Of a DNA stretch of 64,000 nucleotides, positions 46,001-54,111 are shown piece by piece (position 1 is the stretch's first letter; every line of letters starts with the position of its first letter). The notes under the pieces are model-generated. The model saw nothing but the letters and a program-made list of their open reading frames with translations, made no database searches and was not told the origin of the DNA. Both the position numbers and the translations under genes were made by a program. This DNA is from JAICMB01 sp963838885 (GTDB lineage Bacteria; Acidobacteriota; Terriglobia; Bryobacterales; Bryobacteraceae), in NCBI GenBank assembly GCA_963838885.1, contig CAWITB010000043.1, positions 62,001-126,000 on the forward strand, in the 5' to 3' direction.

Positions 46001-47938
46001 ATGCCCCTCACTCCGATCGACTGGTTTGTAATCGTCGCATATCTCCTAATTAACCTCGGGATCAGCATCTACTACCGGCGGCGCGCCAGCGGGAACACGG
46101 AAGAGTTCTTTATATCGGGTCGCGACGTATCGTGGTGGCTGGCGGGAACCTCGATGGTCGCGACTACATTCGCGGCCGATACGCCGCTGCTGGTCTGCGG
46201 CGTCGTGGCTTCTAACGGCATCGCGGGAAACTGGATCTGGTGGGGCTCCTGCGTTGGCGGCATGCTGACTGTTTTCTTCTTCGCGCGCTACTGGCGGCGC
46301 GCCGAGATCCTGACCGACGTCGAGTTCGTGGAGCTGCGCTACGGCGGCAAACCGGCGGCATTTCTGCGCGGCTTCAAATCGATTTACCTGGGTCTGTTGA
46401 TGAACTGCTTCATCCTCGGCTGGGTGACGCAGGCGATGGTCAACATTATCCAGGTCCTTCTGGGAGCTGCAATCGCGAAAGGGCGCGTCGTCGATCTGTT
46501 GGGGTTCCACTACGCGCTGCCCGATCCCAGCGTTACGGCGCTCCTTATTTGCGTACTGGTCATCATTCCGTTTACCGGCATCTATACGTTCATCGGAGGC
46601 CTGTGGGGCGTTCTGGTCACGGACCTGTTTCAGTTCGTGCTGAAGATGGCAATGATCGTCGTGCTGGCCTGGGTGGCGGTGGCGAAGATCGGCGGCATGG
46701 CCGCGCTTAAGGCGCACCTGCTGACGGTAGAGAACGCCACGCGCCAGAGCGGCGCGCCCATTTCGAATCCGCTCACCTTTCTGCCCGACTTTCATCTGGG
46801 ATTGACGTCGGATGCGCTGTGGACTCTTCCGGTGTTGACGTTCATCGTCTACCTGGGAATGCAGTGGTGGCTGGCATGGTATCCCGGCGCCGAACCGGGC
46901 GGCGGCGGCTATGTTGCCCAGCGCATGTTCAGCGCCAAGGACGAGAAGAACTCGCTGGGAGCGACGCTGTGGTTCAACATCGCGCATTACGCGCTGCGGC
47001 CGTGGCCCTGGATCGTTACCGCGCTGGTCGCGATCGTGGTCTACTCACCGCATGGAGGAATGCATCCCAGCGCCGATTTCGCCAACAACCCGCAACAGGG
47101 CTATGTTATGGTCCTGCGCGATTACCTGCCGCCGGCGTGCCGCGGTTTGATGGTGGCGGCATTTCTGGCCGCGTTCATGTCGACCGTAGGAACGCAGTTG
47201 AACTGGGGCAGTTCGTATCTCGTTAACGACCTCTACAGGCGGTTCATCGTGAGGGACGCGAGCGAGCGGCACTACGTACGCATCAGCAAACTGGTAACCG
47301 TTCTGCTGGTGCTCGGAAGCGGATATACGGCGACGCGGTTGTCGTCCATTAGCCAGGGTTGGCAGATCGTGTTGAACATCGGCTTCGGGACCGGCGCGGT
47401 GTACATTTTGCGCTGGTATTGGTGGCGCATCAATGCCTGGAGCGAAATTTCCGCCATGGCCGTGGCGGCCGCGAGTACGCTGGCGCTTAGCCGTATCGCG
47501 TTCACCGGCAACAGCTCCGTCGTTTATGCCAAGACGGCGCTCATTACCGGCCTGCTCACCACCATCGCCTGGCTGATTGCGACCTTCGTTACCGCGCCGG
47601 AATCGAGAGACACGCTGGTCTCGTTCTACAGGCGCGTCCATCCGACCGTGTATGGTTGGCGTCCCATTGCGAACCTGGCCAGGGACCTTCCCGAAGTGCG
47701 CGACGTCCGAAGTAACCTGTTCAATTGGATCATGGGATGCGTGCTGGTTTATGGCGCGCTGTTCGGGATCGGGAAGATCGTCTTCGGCGAGTGGCTGGCC
47801 GGCATCGCGATGCTGGTGTTCGCCGCGATTGCCGGCTACTTGATCTTCTGGAACCTGTCGCGAGTAGGGTGGGCGACGCTGACCGGCGATGCGGCGACGC
47901 TTGGAACGGCGCAGGCGGCGAGGGTGCGCCAAGCTTGA
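46001..47938 (+). CDS. Sodium/solute symporter (SSS family)
   Basis: 645 residues with about 14 membrane helices. TPIDWFVIVAYLLINLGISI, TEEFFISGRDVSWWLAGTSM and TTFAADTPLLVCGVV form the first two helices with the family sodium-site region; AFLAAFMSTVGTQLNWGSSY is the SSS signature of helix 8. The C-terminal extension (residues 540-645) with two further helices is common in acidobacterial and planctomycete members. It couples sodium influx to uptake of a sugar, nucleoside, vitamin or organic acid. Its stop overlaps the TTG start of the enoyl-CoA hydratase gene (TTGA), tying the two together. Confidence 0.93.
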   Translation: MPLTPIDWFVIVAYLLINLGISIYYRRRASGNTEEFFISGRDVSWWLAGTSMVATTFAADTPLLVCGVVASNGIAGNWIWWGSCVGGMLTVFFFARYWRRAEILTDVEFVELRYGGKPAAFLRGFKSIYLGLLMNCFILGWVTQAMVNIIQVLLGAAIAKGRVVDLLGFHYALPDPSVTALLICVLVIIPFTGIYTFIGGLWGVLVTDLFQFVLKMAMIVVLAWVAVAKIGGMAALKAHLLTVENATRQSGAPISNPLTFLPDFHLGLTSDALWTLPVLTFIVYLGMQWWLAWYPGAEPGGGGYVAQRMFSAKDEKNSLGATLWFNIAHYALRPWPWIVTALVAIVVYSPHGGMHPSADFANNPQQGYVMVLRDYLPPACRGLMVAAFLAAFMSTVGTQLNWGSSYLVNDLYRRFIVRDASERHYVRISKLVTVLLVLGSGYTATRLSSISQGWQIVLNIGFGTGAVYILRWYWWRINAWSEISAMAVAAASTLALSRIAFTGNSSVVYAKTALITGLLTTIAWLIATFVTAPESRDTLVSFYRRVHPTVYGWRPIANLARDLPEVRDVRSNLFNWIMGCVLVYGALFGIGKIVFGEWLAGIAMLVFAAIAGYLIFWNLSRVGWATLTGDAATLGTAQAARVRQA

Positions 47939-48705
47939 CGGTAAGGACGGATCGGAGCGGCGGCGTCCTGGTAGTGACGATTGACCGGCCGCAGGTTCGT
48001 AATGCCGTCGATGCCGCGACTGCAATGGCGCTTGCGGAAGCGTTCCGGGCCTTCGACGCCGATGAATCGCTCGCGGTCGCGATTCTGACCGGCGGAGGCG
48101 GGACCTTCTGCGCGGGGTACGACTTGAAATCGCTGGCGGAGGGCCGCGTCGCGTTGTTGAGCGAGGAAGGCGATGGCCCGATGGGTCCGACGAGAATGCT
48201 GCTGACCAAGCCGGTGATCGCGGCAGTGGAAGGCCATGCGGTAGCAGGAGGGCTGGAACTCGCCATCTGGTGTGACCTGCGCGTTGCTGCGGAGGACGCC
48301 CTATTCGGAGTTTATTGCCGCAGATTTGGCGTGCCATTGGTCGACCTCGGTACCGTGCGTCTGCCGCGGTTGATCGGACACGGCCGCGCGCTCGATCTGA
48401 TCCTCACCGGACGAGGCGTCGCGGGGCGCGAAGCGCTCGAAATGGGACTGGCGAACCGCTTAACGGCGCGCGGCAAAGCGCTCGAAGGCGCCATGGAGCT
48501 GGCCGATACTTTGTGCCGCTTTCCGCAAGCCTGCATGCGATCGGATCGCATGTCTGCCTGCGAGCAATGGTCCTTGCCCTTTGACGCGGCCATGCGCAAC
48601 GAGCTGCGCCGCGGAAAGAACGTCCTCGAGAGCGGCGAGACGGTCTCGGGAGCCAAGCGCTTCGCGGCGGGCCAAGGGCGTCACGGTGAGCTGCGTTTTC
48701 TGTGA
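47935..48705 (+). CDS. Enoyl-CoA hydratase/isomerase family protein (crotonase)
   Basis: 256 residues starting at TTG 47935, which overlaps the stop of the symporter gene. The crotonase fold shows in VVTIDRPQVRNAVDAATAMA, the first oxyanion loop GGGTFCAGYDLKSLAEG and the second at AAVEGHAVAGGLELAIWCDL. The catalytic Glu of classic enoyl-CoA hydratases in the segment after that reads DALFGVYCRRFGVPLVDLGT, lacking a clear Glu-144 equivalent, while DLGTVRLPRLIG keeps the region of the second acid. It hydrates or isomerises acyl-CoAs, but the precise reaction is uncertain. The 3' end overlaps the HIT gene by 20 bases. Confidence 0.9.
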   Translation: MTVRTDRSGGVLVVTIDRPQVRNAVDAATAMALAEAFRAFDADESLAVAILTGGGGTFCAGYDLKSLAEGRVALLSEEGDGPMGPTRMLLTKPVIAAVEGHAVAGGLELAIWCDLRVAAEDALFGVYCRRFGVPLVDLGTVRLPRLIGHGRALDLILTGRGVAGREALEMGLANRLTARGKALEGAMELADTLCRFPQACMRSDRMSACEQWSLPFDAAMRNELRRGKNVLESGETVSGAKRFAAGQGRHGELRFL

Positions 48706-49108
48706 CATTATCGCGGGCCGCACGGAGGCGCGGATTGTCTTCGAGGATGAGAGCTCGATCGCGTTTCTGGATAGCCGCCCGTTATTTCCAGGTCACTGCT
48801 TGCTCGTCCCGCGCGAGCATTACGATACGCTGGCGGAATTGCCCGCCGGCGCAACCGGCCCCTTGTTCAGGAATGCGCAGTTGCTCGCGCGCGCGGTTGA
48901 GGAGGCAATGAAGGCGGAAGGATCGTTCGTGGCGCTGAACAACCGCGTAAGCCAGAGCGTGCCGCACCTTCACATCCACATCGTGCCGCGGCGGAAAAAG
49001 GACGGCTTGAAGGGGTTCTTCTGGCCGCGGCATCCATATCGGAGCGAGGTGGAGATCGAGGAAGCGCAGCGCGCCATCCGCACGGTGCTGCGAAGTCTGC
49101 GCGAATAA
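48686..49108 (+). CDS. HIT family (histidine triad) nucleotide hydrolase
   Basis: 140 residues from GTG 48686 (reads MSCVFCDIIAGRTEARIVFE), preferred over an upstream ATG that would add an unrelated Arg-rich stretch. CxxC at the N-terminus is a possible zinc site. The triad H93-x-H95-x-H97 is in QSVPHLHIHIVPRRKKDG, with H95 or H97 forming the nucleotidyl intermediate by family precedent. Such proteins cleave AMP-amine, AMP-lysine or dinucleoside phosphates. It overlaps the crotonase gene by 20 bases and lies 38 bases before the isomerase gene. Confidence 0.93.
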   Translation: MSCVFCDIIAGRTEARIVFEDESSIAFLDSRPLFPGHCLLVPREHYDTLAELPAGATGPLFRNAQLLARAVEEAMKAEGSFVALNNRVSQSVPHLHIHIVPRRKKDGLKGFFWPRHPYRSEVEIEEAQRAIRTVLRSLRE

Positions 49109-49146
49109 CGGCAAAGGTGTACAATTCATCTTCGCGGGGATTAATT

Positions 49147-50094
49147 ATGGCGCTCACAAGACGGGACTTCGGGAAAATCGCGGCGGCGGCTTGGCCCGCC
49201 TCGCTCGCGTTTGCAAAGATTGATTCAAAAATCAACGGAGTGCAGATCGGGGTTCAGACCTACAGCTTCCGGGAACTACCGCCGGAAGGCATCCTGGACG
49301 CGGTCATAAAGGCAATGACCGATATCGGGCTGGGCATGTGCGAATTATTCGCCCAGCAGGCCGAACCGGTGTTCATGCGACCGGCTGGGGGCGGAGGCGG
49401 CGGAGGAGGCGGCGGGCGCGGGCAGGAAAATCCGGAACGCGCGGGGGCGCGCAACAAGGCGCGCGAGGATCTGCGGCACTGGCGATTGTCGGTGTCCATG
49501 GACCATTTCAAATCCATTCGCAAGAAATTCGACGACGCGGGCATCTCGATCTTTGCCTACAATTACAGCTTCAATCAGAGCTTCACCGACGAGGAGATCG
49601 ACCGCGGATTCGATATGGCGAAGGCCCTGGGAGTGCGCGTAATCACGGCTTCGACGACGTTGCCGGTCGCCAAGCGCGTCGCGCCGTTCGCCGACAAGCA
49701 CAAGATGATCGTCGCAATGCACGGGCATTCCAACATCACCGATCCGAATCAGTTCGCCAAACCCGAAAGCTTCGCGGCGGCCATGGCGATGTCGAAATAT
49801 TTTTGGGTAAATCTCGATATCGGGCATTTCACCGCGGCCGGTTACGATCCCGTGGCGTATATTAAGGAACACCACGACCGCATCAGCAATCTACACCTGA
49901 AGGACCGCAAAAAGGACGAAGGTCCCAACGTGCCTTGGGGCGAGGGCGATACCCCGATCAAGCCCGTGCTGCTTTTGCTGCGTGACAACAAATATCCAAT
50001 TCCGGCCTTCATCGAGTACGAATATAAGGGCGCGGACGGATGCGTGGCGGAAGTAAAGAAGTGTTTCGAGTTTTGCAAGGCGGCGCTGGCGTAA
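49147..50094 (+). CDS. Secreted sugar phosphate isomerase/epimerase with polyglycine insert
   Basis: 315 residues from ATG 49147, which follows GCGGGGATTAATT and opens with an RR-type leader (MALTRRDFGKIAAAAWPAS). The xylose isomerase-like TIM barrel carries GVQIGVQTYSFRELP, FWVNLDIGHFTAAG (Asp and His metal ligands), ISNLHLKDRKKDEG (His) and PAFIEYEYKGADG (Glu). Residues 81-90 are ten consecutive glycines in a loop between strands, encoded by GGN repeats at about 49387-49416. It is the second such isomerase of the window. A degenerate TACAAT lies at 49120-49125. Substrate unknown. Confidence 0.87.
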   Translation: MALTRRDFGKIAAAAWPASLAFAKIDSKINGVQIGVQTYSFRELPPEGILDAVIKAMTDIGLGMCELFAQQAEPVFMRPAGGGGGGGGGGRGQENPERAGARNKAREDLRHWRLSVSMDHFKSIRKKFDDAGISIFAYNYSFNQSFTDEEIDRGFDMAKALGVRVITASTTLPVAKRVAPFADKHKMIVAMHGHSNITDPNQFAKPESFAAAMAMSKYFWVNLDIGHFTAAGYDPVAYIKEHHDRISNLHLKDRKKDEGPNVPWGEGDTPIKPVLLLLRDNKYPIPAFIEYEYKGADGCVAEVKKCFEFCKAALA

Positions 50095-50508
50095 TTACAT
50101 TCTTTGAGGTCCCAGCAGCCAATTTTCGCGACGAATCTCGGGGATGCGGGCGAACTCGCGGTCGTTAGCCGTGACAATCGTGTAACCAAGAGCGGCCGTC
50201 TGAGCGGCAATGAGGAGATCGTTGCCGCCGATCGGCTGACCCGCCTTTTCGAGGCGAACTCGCAGCCGCGCATAAACCGCGTCGGCTGGCGCTTCGAAGG
50301 GTAGGACCTCAATCGCGCCGAGCACCGCCTCAATCCGGGCCGTGAGTTGCGCCGATCCCTTTTTTGCCGCTCCATAACGTAATTCCGCCGCAACAATGAC
50401 ACTGGTGCAGATCCGCGCTTCGCCAACCCTGGAGACATGCTGCTTCACGCGACCCCGCGGGCTGCGCATCAGATCGGAAAGGATATTAGTATCGAGCAGA
50501 TAGCGCAT
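50095..50508 (-). CDS. vapC: Type II toxin VapC, PIN domain ribonuclease
   Basis: 137 residues. PIN-domain acids are D6 (MRYLLDTNILSDLM), E42 (VIVAAELRYGAAK), D97 (PIGGNDLLIAAQ) and D116 (IVTANDREFARI), all present, so the nuclease should be active. VapC enzymes cleave specific tRNAs or rRNA and use Mg2+. Its ATG shares one base with the stop of vapB (TGATG at 50510-50506). It converges on the isomerase gene, the two stops being directly adjacent. Confidence 0.94.
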   Translation of the reverse strand: MRYLLDTNILSDLMRSPRGRVKQHVSRVGEARICTSVIVAAELRYGAAKKGSAQLTARIEAVLGAIEVLPFEAPADAVYARLRVRLEKAGQPIGGNDLLIAAQTAALGYTIVTANDREFARIPEIRRENWLLGPQRM

Positions 50509-50768
50509 CAGATCTCGACGGGATCGGGAGGGAGATCTGGGATTGGCGGAAAGTCCTCGTCAAGCGGAGAGAGAGTTGCCAGCAATGCCAGCAGGGACTT
50601 TGGCGGCGTTGGCTCGATAATCAACCGGTCGCCTTCCTTGCGCATGATAGCGTCCTTGCCAGGAAGTTCAAACCCGCGGGGAATCCGCACAGCTTGGTTT
50701 CGACCGTTCTTGAACAGCTTGACGTGTTGTTCCGGCGCCGTGAGCTTTCTCGGCATATGCTTAAGCAT
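50508..50768 (-). CDS. vapB: Type II antitoxin VapB
   Basis: 86 residues from ATG 50768, or 82 from ATG 50756. An AbrB/MazE-like swapped-hairpin DNA-binding domain occupies the N-terminus (VKLFKNGRNQAVRIPRGFEL) with KEGDRLIIEPTPP; the C-terminal acidic, proline-rich tail (LDEDFPPIPDLPPDP) would wrap the toxin. Both possible starts lie inside a perfect 22-bp palindrome, so repressor binding could directly cover the start codon. Tight overlap with vapC follows. Together they form a toxin-antitoxin pair that represses its own transcription. Confidence 0.93.
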   Translation of the reverse strand: MLKHMPRKLTAPEQHVKLFKNGRNQAVRIPRGFELPGKDAIMRKEGDRLIIEPTPPKSLLALLATLSPLDEDFPPIPDLPPDPVEI

Positions 50769-50773
50769 ATGCC
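50752..50773. promoter_or_regulatory. Perfect 22-bp palindromic operator of vapBC
   Basis: The two arms of 11 bases (GGCATATGCTT and its complement) meet without spacer, so all 22 positions are symmetrical. It spans both candidate start codons of vapB. VapBC complexes are known to bind short palindromes at their own promoters, so this is the likely operator. Confidence 0.8.
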
Positions 50774-50812
50774 AAACCGGCTAATTTGTCAAATGTGCTG
50801 TATCTACAAAAT

Positions 50813-51790
50813 TTAGGCGGACGTGACGTTTTCGCGGCGGCAGCGAATCTCGCGAACGGCGTAGATCCGCCGTCCCTGGCTCTCGAAATAAGTCCGCATC
50901 AGAACCTCGCCCAGCAGACCGGTGCTGAACATCATCAGGCCTCCGAGAAGCAGCAGGGCCCCGGCGACGGCGAGCGCTCCATGGTCGGCGATCATGCCGT
51001 GTCCCCAGAATTTATGGATGGCGAGGCCGCCCAGAATGAACACGCCGAGCGTTAAGCCGGCCAGCCCAATTCTTCCGAAAAAGTGCATCGGGCGAGTGAA
51101 ATACTTCAACAGGAACTTGATCGTCATCAGATCGAACAGAACGTTGAAGGTCCTGCCGATCCCGTAGTGCGAATCGCCGTGCGGGCGCGGAATATTGCGT
51201 ATCGGGACTTCGGCGATGCGGGCGCCGTAAAAGCTCGCCAGCGCCGGAATGAAGCGGTGAAGCTCGCCGTAAAGGTTAATGTCCTTGATGACCTCGGCGC
51301 GGTAGGCCTTGAACGTCGTACCGAAGTCGCGCAGCCTGACGCCCGAAACGCGCGCCATCAGATAATTTGCGATGCGAGATGGAATCTTGCGCGTGATCGC
51401 ATTGTCGACGCGGTTGCGCCGCCAGCCGCTCGCAATGTCGTATCCTTCGTCGATCTTCGCCAGCAGAGCCGGGATATCTTCCGGGTCGTGCTGCAGGTCG
51501 CCGTCCAGCGACACGATCACGCTGCCCTGCGCCTCATCGAAGCCGGCGGACAACGCGGCGGTCTGGCCAAAGTTGCGGCGCAGACGCACCACCTTCATCC
51601 GCGCGTCCGTCTCGGCGAGATTTGCGAGCAGGTCGAAGCTGCGGTCGCTTGAGGCATCGTCGACAAAAACAATCTCGAAGGGCCGGCCGAGCGATTCGAG
51701 CACGACGGTAAGCCGGTCATAAAGGGGAAGTATGGATGGTTCCTCGTTATGAATCGGAATTACGATGGAGAGCATGGGATGCACTTTCAT
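50813..51790 (-). CDS. Family 2 glycosyltransferase with C-terminal membrane anchor (DPM/GtrB-like)
   Basis: 325 residues from ATG 51790; ATG 51775 (MLSIVIPIHNEE) is an alternative. The GT-A domain has SIVIPIHNEEPSILPLY, FEIVFVDDASSDRSFDLL and the metal-binding SLDGDLQHDPEDI (DxD-like). GTTFKAYRAEVI follows. Two membrane helices near residues 235-300 match GtrB/ArnC-type enzymes that move a sugar from a nucleotide donor to polyprenyl phosphate at the inner membrane. It is 52 bases downstream of the ubiD-like gene on the same strand. Donor sugar unknown. Confidence 0.9.
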   Translation of the reverse strand: MKVHPMLSIVIPIHNEEPSILPLYDRLTVVLESLGRPFEIVFVDDASSDRSFDLLANLAETDARMKVVRLRRNFGQTAALSAGFDEAQGSVIVSLDGDLQHDPEDIPALLAKIDEGYDIASGWRRNRVDNAITRKIPSRIANYLMARVSGVRLRDFGTTFKAYRAEVIKDINLYGELHRFIPALASFYGARIAEVPIRNIPRPHGDSHYGIGRTFNVLFDLMTIKFLLKYFTRPMHFFGRIGLAGLTLGVFILGGLAIHKFWGHGMIADHGALAVAGALLLLGGLMMFSTGLLGEVLMRTYFESQGRRIYAVREIRCRRENVTSA

Positions 51791-51842
51791 CTTATTACGA
51801 GTGTGACGCGTTTGTCCCCGCGAATAGTTACCTTTCCGCGCA

Positions 51843-53291
51843 TTATAGTCCGGCCTTCTTCCACATTTCATTCACCCGTGCGCGAACGTCCTCCGGCAAA
51901 CGGATAACATCCGGCCAGGGCCGCGTAAATCCTTCTTCCTTCCATTTACGCGTCGCGTCGATTCCCATTTTTGAGCCGTAGTTGGGCATGCGGCTGGCAT
52001 GGTCAAGTGAATCCACGGGGCCGAGCACAAATTGTATGTCGCGTTCGGGATCGATGTTGTTTAGCGCTTTCCAGGCCATTTCCCGCGTATTTTGGATATC
52101 TACGTCTTCATCCACGACCACAATGCACTTCGTGAACATGGCTTGACCCAGGCCCCAGATGGCGTGCATCACCTTACGCGCGTGCAGCGGGTAAGACTTC
52201 CGGATCGAAACGATCATCAGGTTATGAAACACGCCTTCGGCCGGCATGCAGATATCGCGGATTTCAGGCAACTGCAACCGCATCAGCGGAAGAAAGATGC
52301 GCTCCACTGCCTTTCCCATATAAAAATCCTCCATAGGTGGAGGACCCACGATAGTGGTCGCGTAGATTGGATCTTTTCGCCGCGTTACACAGGTTACATG
52401 AAACACCGGATAGTCGTCTTCAAGGGAATAAAACCCCGTATGATCGCCGAAAGGACCTTCGCGCCGCAGTTCCCCTAACTCGACGTAACCTTCCAGGACG
52501 ATTTCAGCATTGGCGGGCACCTCGATGTCGCATGTTTCACATTTGACCATTTCGACCGGCTTGCCGCGCAGGAAACCGGAGATCATCATCTCGTCGAGAT
52601 CCGGCGGGAGCGGCAAAATGGCGGAATACATAGTGGCCGGATCGGAACCAATGGCGGCCGCCACCGGCATGCGCGATTGTTTGCCTTCCCGCAGCAGGCG
52701 GCGGTAATGCTCGGCGCCGTGCTTGTGCGTCTGCCAATGCATGCCGGTAGTGCGGGAGTCGTAAACTTGCATGCGGTAACAGCCGCAATTCCGTTTGCCC
52801 GTGTCGGGGTTGTTCGAGAACACCATTGGCAGCGTGATGTAACGGCCGCCGTCTTGAGGCCAGCAGTGCAGAATGGGCAGATCGTCGAGCGAGAAATCAT
52901 GGCGAAGAACGACTTCCTTACAGGCGCCACCGGAAACGGTCTTAGGGAAAAAAGCGCCCATTTCGGCCAGCTTCGGCAACATTTTCAGCTTCCCGATGAG
53001 TCCTTGCGGCATGCGCATCTCTAGAAATTCGGAAATGCGGTCCGCGACTTCCTGAACGGAGTCGACCTCCAGCGCGATTTGCATCTTACGCTCGCTGGCG
53101 AAAGCGTTGATCAGAACCGGGACGCTGCTGCCCTTCGGTTTTTCGAATAAGAGCGCGGGGCCGCCCTCTTTCACGGCGCGATCCGCGAAGCCGGTAATTT
53201 CGAGATAGGGATCGACCTCAAAAGGGATGCGCTTCAACTCCTTATTTTTTTCGAGCGCGCGGATAAAGTCGCGGAGGCCGGTATATGCCAT
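51843..53291 (-). CDS. UbiD family decarboxylase (prenylated-FMN dependent)
   Basis: 482 residues, complete. LRHDFSLDDLPILHCWPQDG and RYITLPMVFSNNPDTGKRN hold the prFMN/metal pocket. The catalytic acid pair region is ELGELRREGPFGDHTGFYSL (Arg, Glu and Asp, as in the E-x-R-E motif of UbiD and FDC1). VHLA-type terminal segments end EMWKKAGL. Members add or remove CO2 from aromatic or alpha,beta-unsaturated acids, including 4-hydroxy-3-polyprenylbenzoate in ubiquinone synthesis or phenolic acids. No prFMN synthase (UbiX) gene is nearby. The start overlaps the divergent fabG promoter region, 32 bases separating the two starts. Confidence 0.94.
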   Translation of the reverse strand: MAYTGLRDFIRALEKNKELKRIPFEVDPYLEITGFADRAVKEGGPALLFEKPKGSSVPVLINAFASERKMQIALEVDSVQEVADRISEFLEMRMPQGLIGKLKMLPKLAEMGAFFPKTVSGGACKEVVLRHDFSLDDLPILHCWPQDGGRYITLPMVFSNNPDTGKRNCGCYRMQVYDSRTTGMHWQTHKHGAEHYRRLLREGKQSRMPVAAAIGSDPATMYSAILPLPPDLDEMMISGFLRGKPVEMVKCETCDIEVPANAEIVLEGYVELGELRREGPFGDHTGFYSLEDDYPVFHVTCVTRRKDPIYATTIVGPPPMEDFYMGKAVERIFLPLMRLQLPEIRDICMPAEGVFHNLMIVSIRKSYPLHARKVMHAIWGLGQAMFTKCIVVVDEDVDIQNTREMAWKALNNIDPERDIQFVLGPVDSLDHASRMPNYGSKMGIDATRKWKEEGFTRPWPDVIRLPEDVRARVNEMWKKAGL

Positions 53292-53323
53292 GGAACCTTG
53301 ATTGTAGACTGGTTAGTTCGGAG

Positions 53324-54055
53324 ATGAATAGAACAGCCCTGATTACCGGCGCAAGCCGCGGAATTGGCCGCGCCTGCGCGCTGGCGCTGGCCGGAGCGGG
53401 CGCGCGGGTGGCGCTGGCAGCGCGCAATATCGCCCAACTGGAACAACTCGCGGAAGAGATTCGCGCGGGTGGCGGCGAAGCCATTGCGGTAATGCTGGAT
53501 CTGGCGAGCGCCGGTTCCATAAAAGCGGCGGCCGCGGAGGCGGCGAAGGAATTCGGCCCGCTCCACATTCTGGTGAACAACGCCGGCGTGACAAAGGACA
53601 ATCTCGCATTGCGCATGAAGAAAGAAGATTGGGATAGCGTGATCGCGACAAATCTGACGGGCGCTTTCTTGATGTGCCAGCAAATGCTGCAAGGCATGAT
53701 GAGGGAGCGCTGGGGGCGCATCGTCAACATTTCGTCCGTGGTCGGCGAGATGGGGAATGCGGGGCAGGCCAACTACGCGGCATCGAAGGCCGGACTGATC
53801 GGGTTAACAAAAAGCTTGGCGCAGGAAATGGGCAGCCGCAATATTACCGTGAACGCAGTCGCGCCGGGGTTTATCGAAACGGAGATGACTCAGGGTTTAT
53901 CGCAAGAGCTGAAAGACAAGATGTTGGCGAACATTCCCCTGAAACGAGTCGGCCGTCCGGAGGACGTCGCCGCCGCGGTCGCTTTCCTGGCGAGCGAACA
54001 GGCCGGCTATATCACCGGGCACGTGCTGGACGTGAATGGCGGAATATATATGTGA
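53324..54055 (+). CDS. fabG: 3-oxoacyl-ACP reductase / SDR family oxidoreductase
   Basis: 243 residues from ATG 53324 with TCGGAG in front. Classical SDR fold: TGASRGIG (8-15) binds NADP(H), NNAG (85-88), N110, S138, Y151 and K155 make the catalytic set (INISS... in WGRIVNISSVVGEMGNAGQ, then YAASK). VNAVAPGFIETEMT and YITGHVLDVNGG complete the FabG-like pattern. It reduces 3-oxoacyl-ACP in fatty acid synthesis or a related ketone. A second copy elsewhere may be the housekeeping one; here neighbours are ubiD-like (divergent) and agmatine genes 57 bases downstream. Confidence 0.92.
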   Translation: MNRTALITGASRGIGRACALALAGAGARVALAARNIAQLEQLAEEIRAGGGEAIAVMLDLASAGSIKAAAAEAAKEFGPLHILVNNAGVTKDNLALRMKKEDWDSVIATNLTGAFLMCQQMLQGMMRERWGRIVNISSVVGEMGNAGQANYAASKAGLIGLTKSLAQEMGSRNITVNAVAPGFIETEMTQGLSQELKDKMLANIPLKRVGRPEDVAAAVAFLASEQAGYITGHVLDVNGGIYM

Positions 54056-54111
54056 GCGCCTGCCGCGGGATGTGAGCGCATGCCCGGGCGAGCATCGTTC
54101 AGAATAGAGGC

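Noticed and set aside
47725..47934. Upstream in-frame extension of the enoyl-CoA hydratase reading frame
   Set aside because: The added residues are Arg/Asp-rich, lie wholly inside the symporter gene in another frame and lack homology to crotonases; the TTG at 47935 fits the family length.
47045..48337. 430-codon open frame on the minus strand opposite the symporter and crotonase genes
   Set aside because: Antisense to two well-supported genes and extremely Arg/Pro-rich; a shadow frame.
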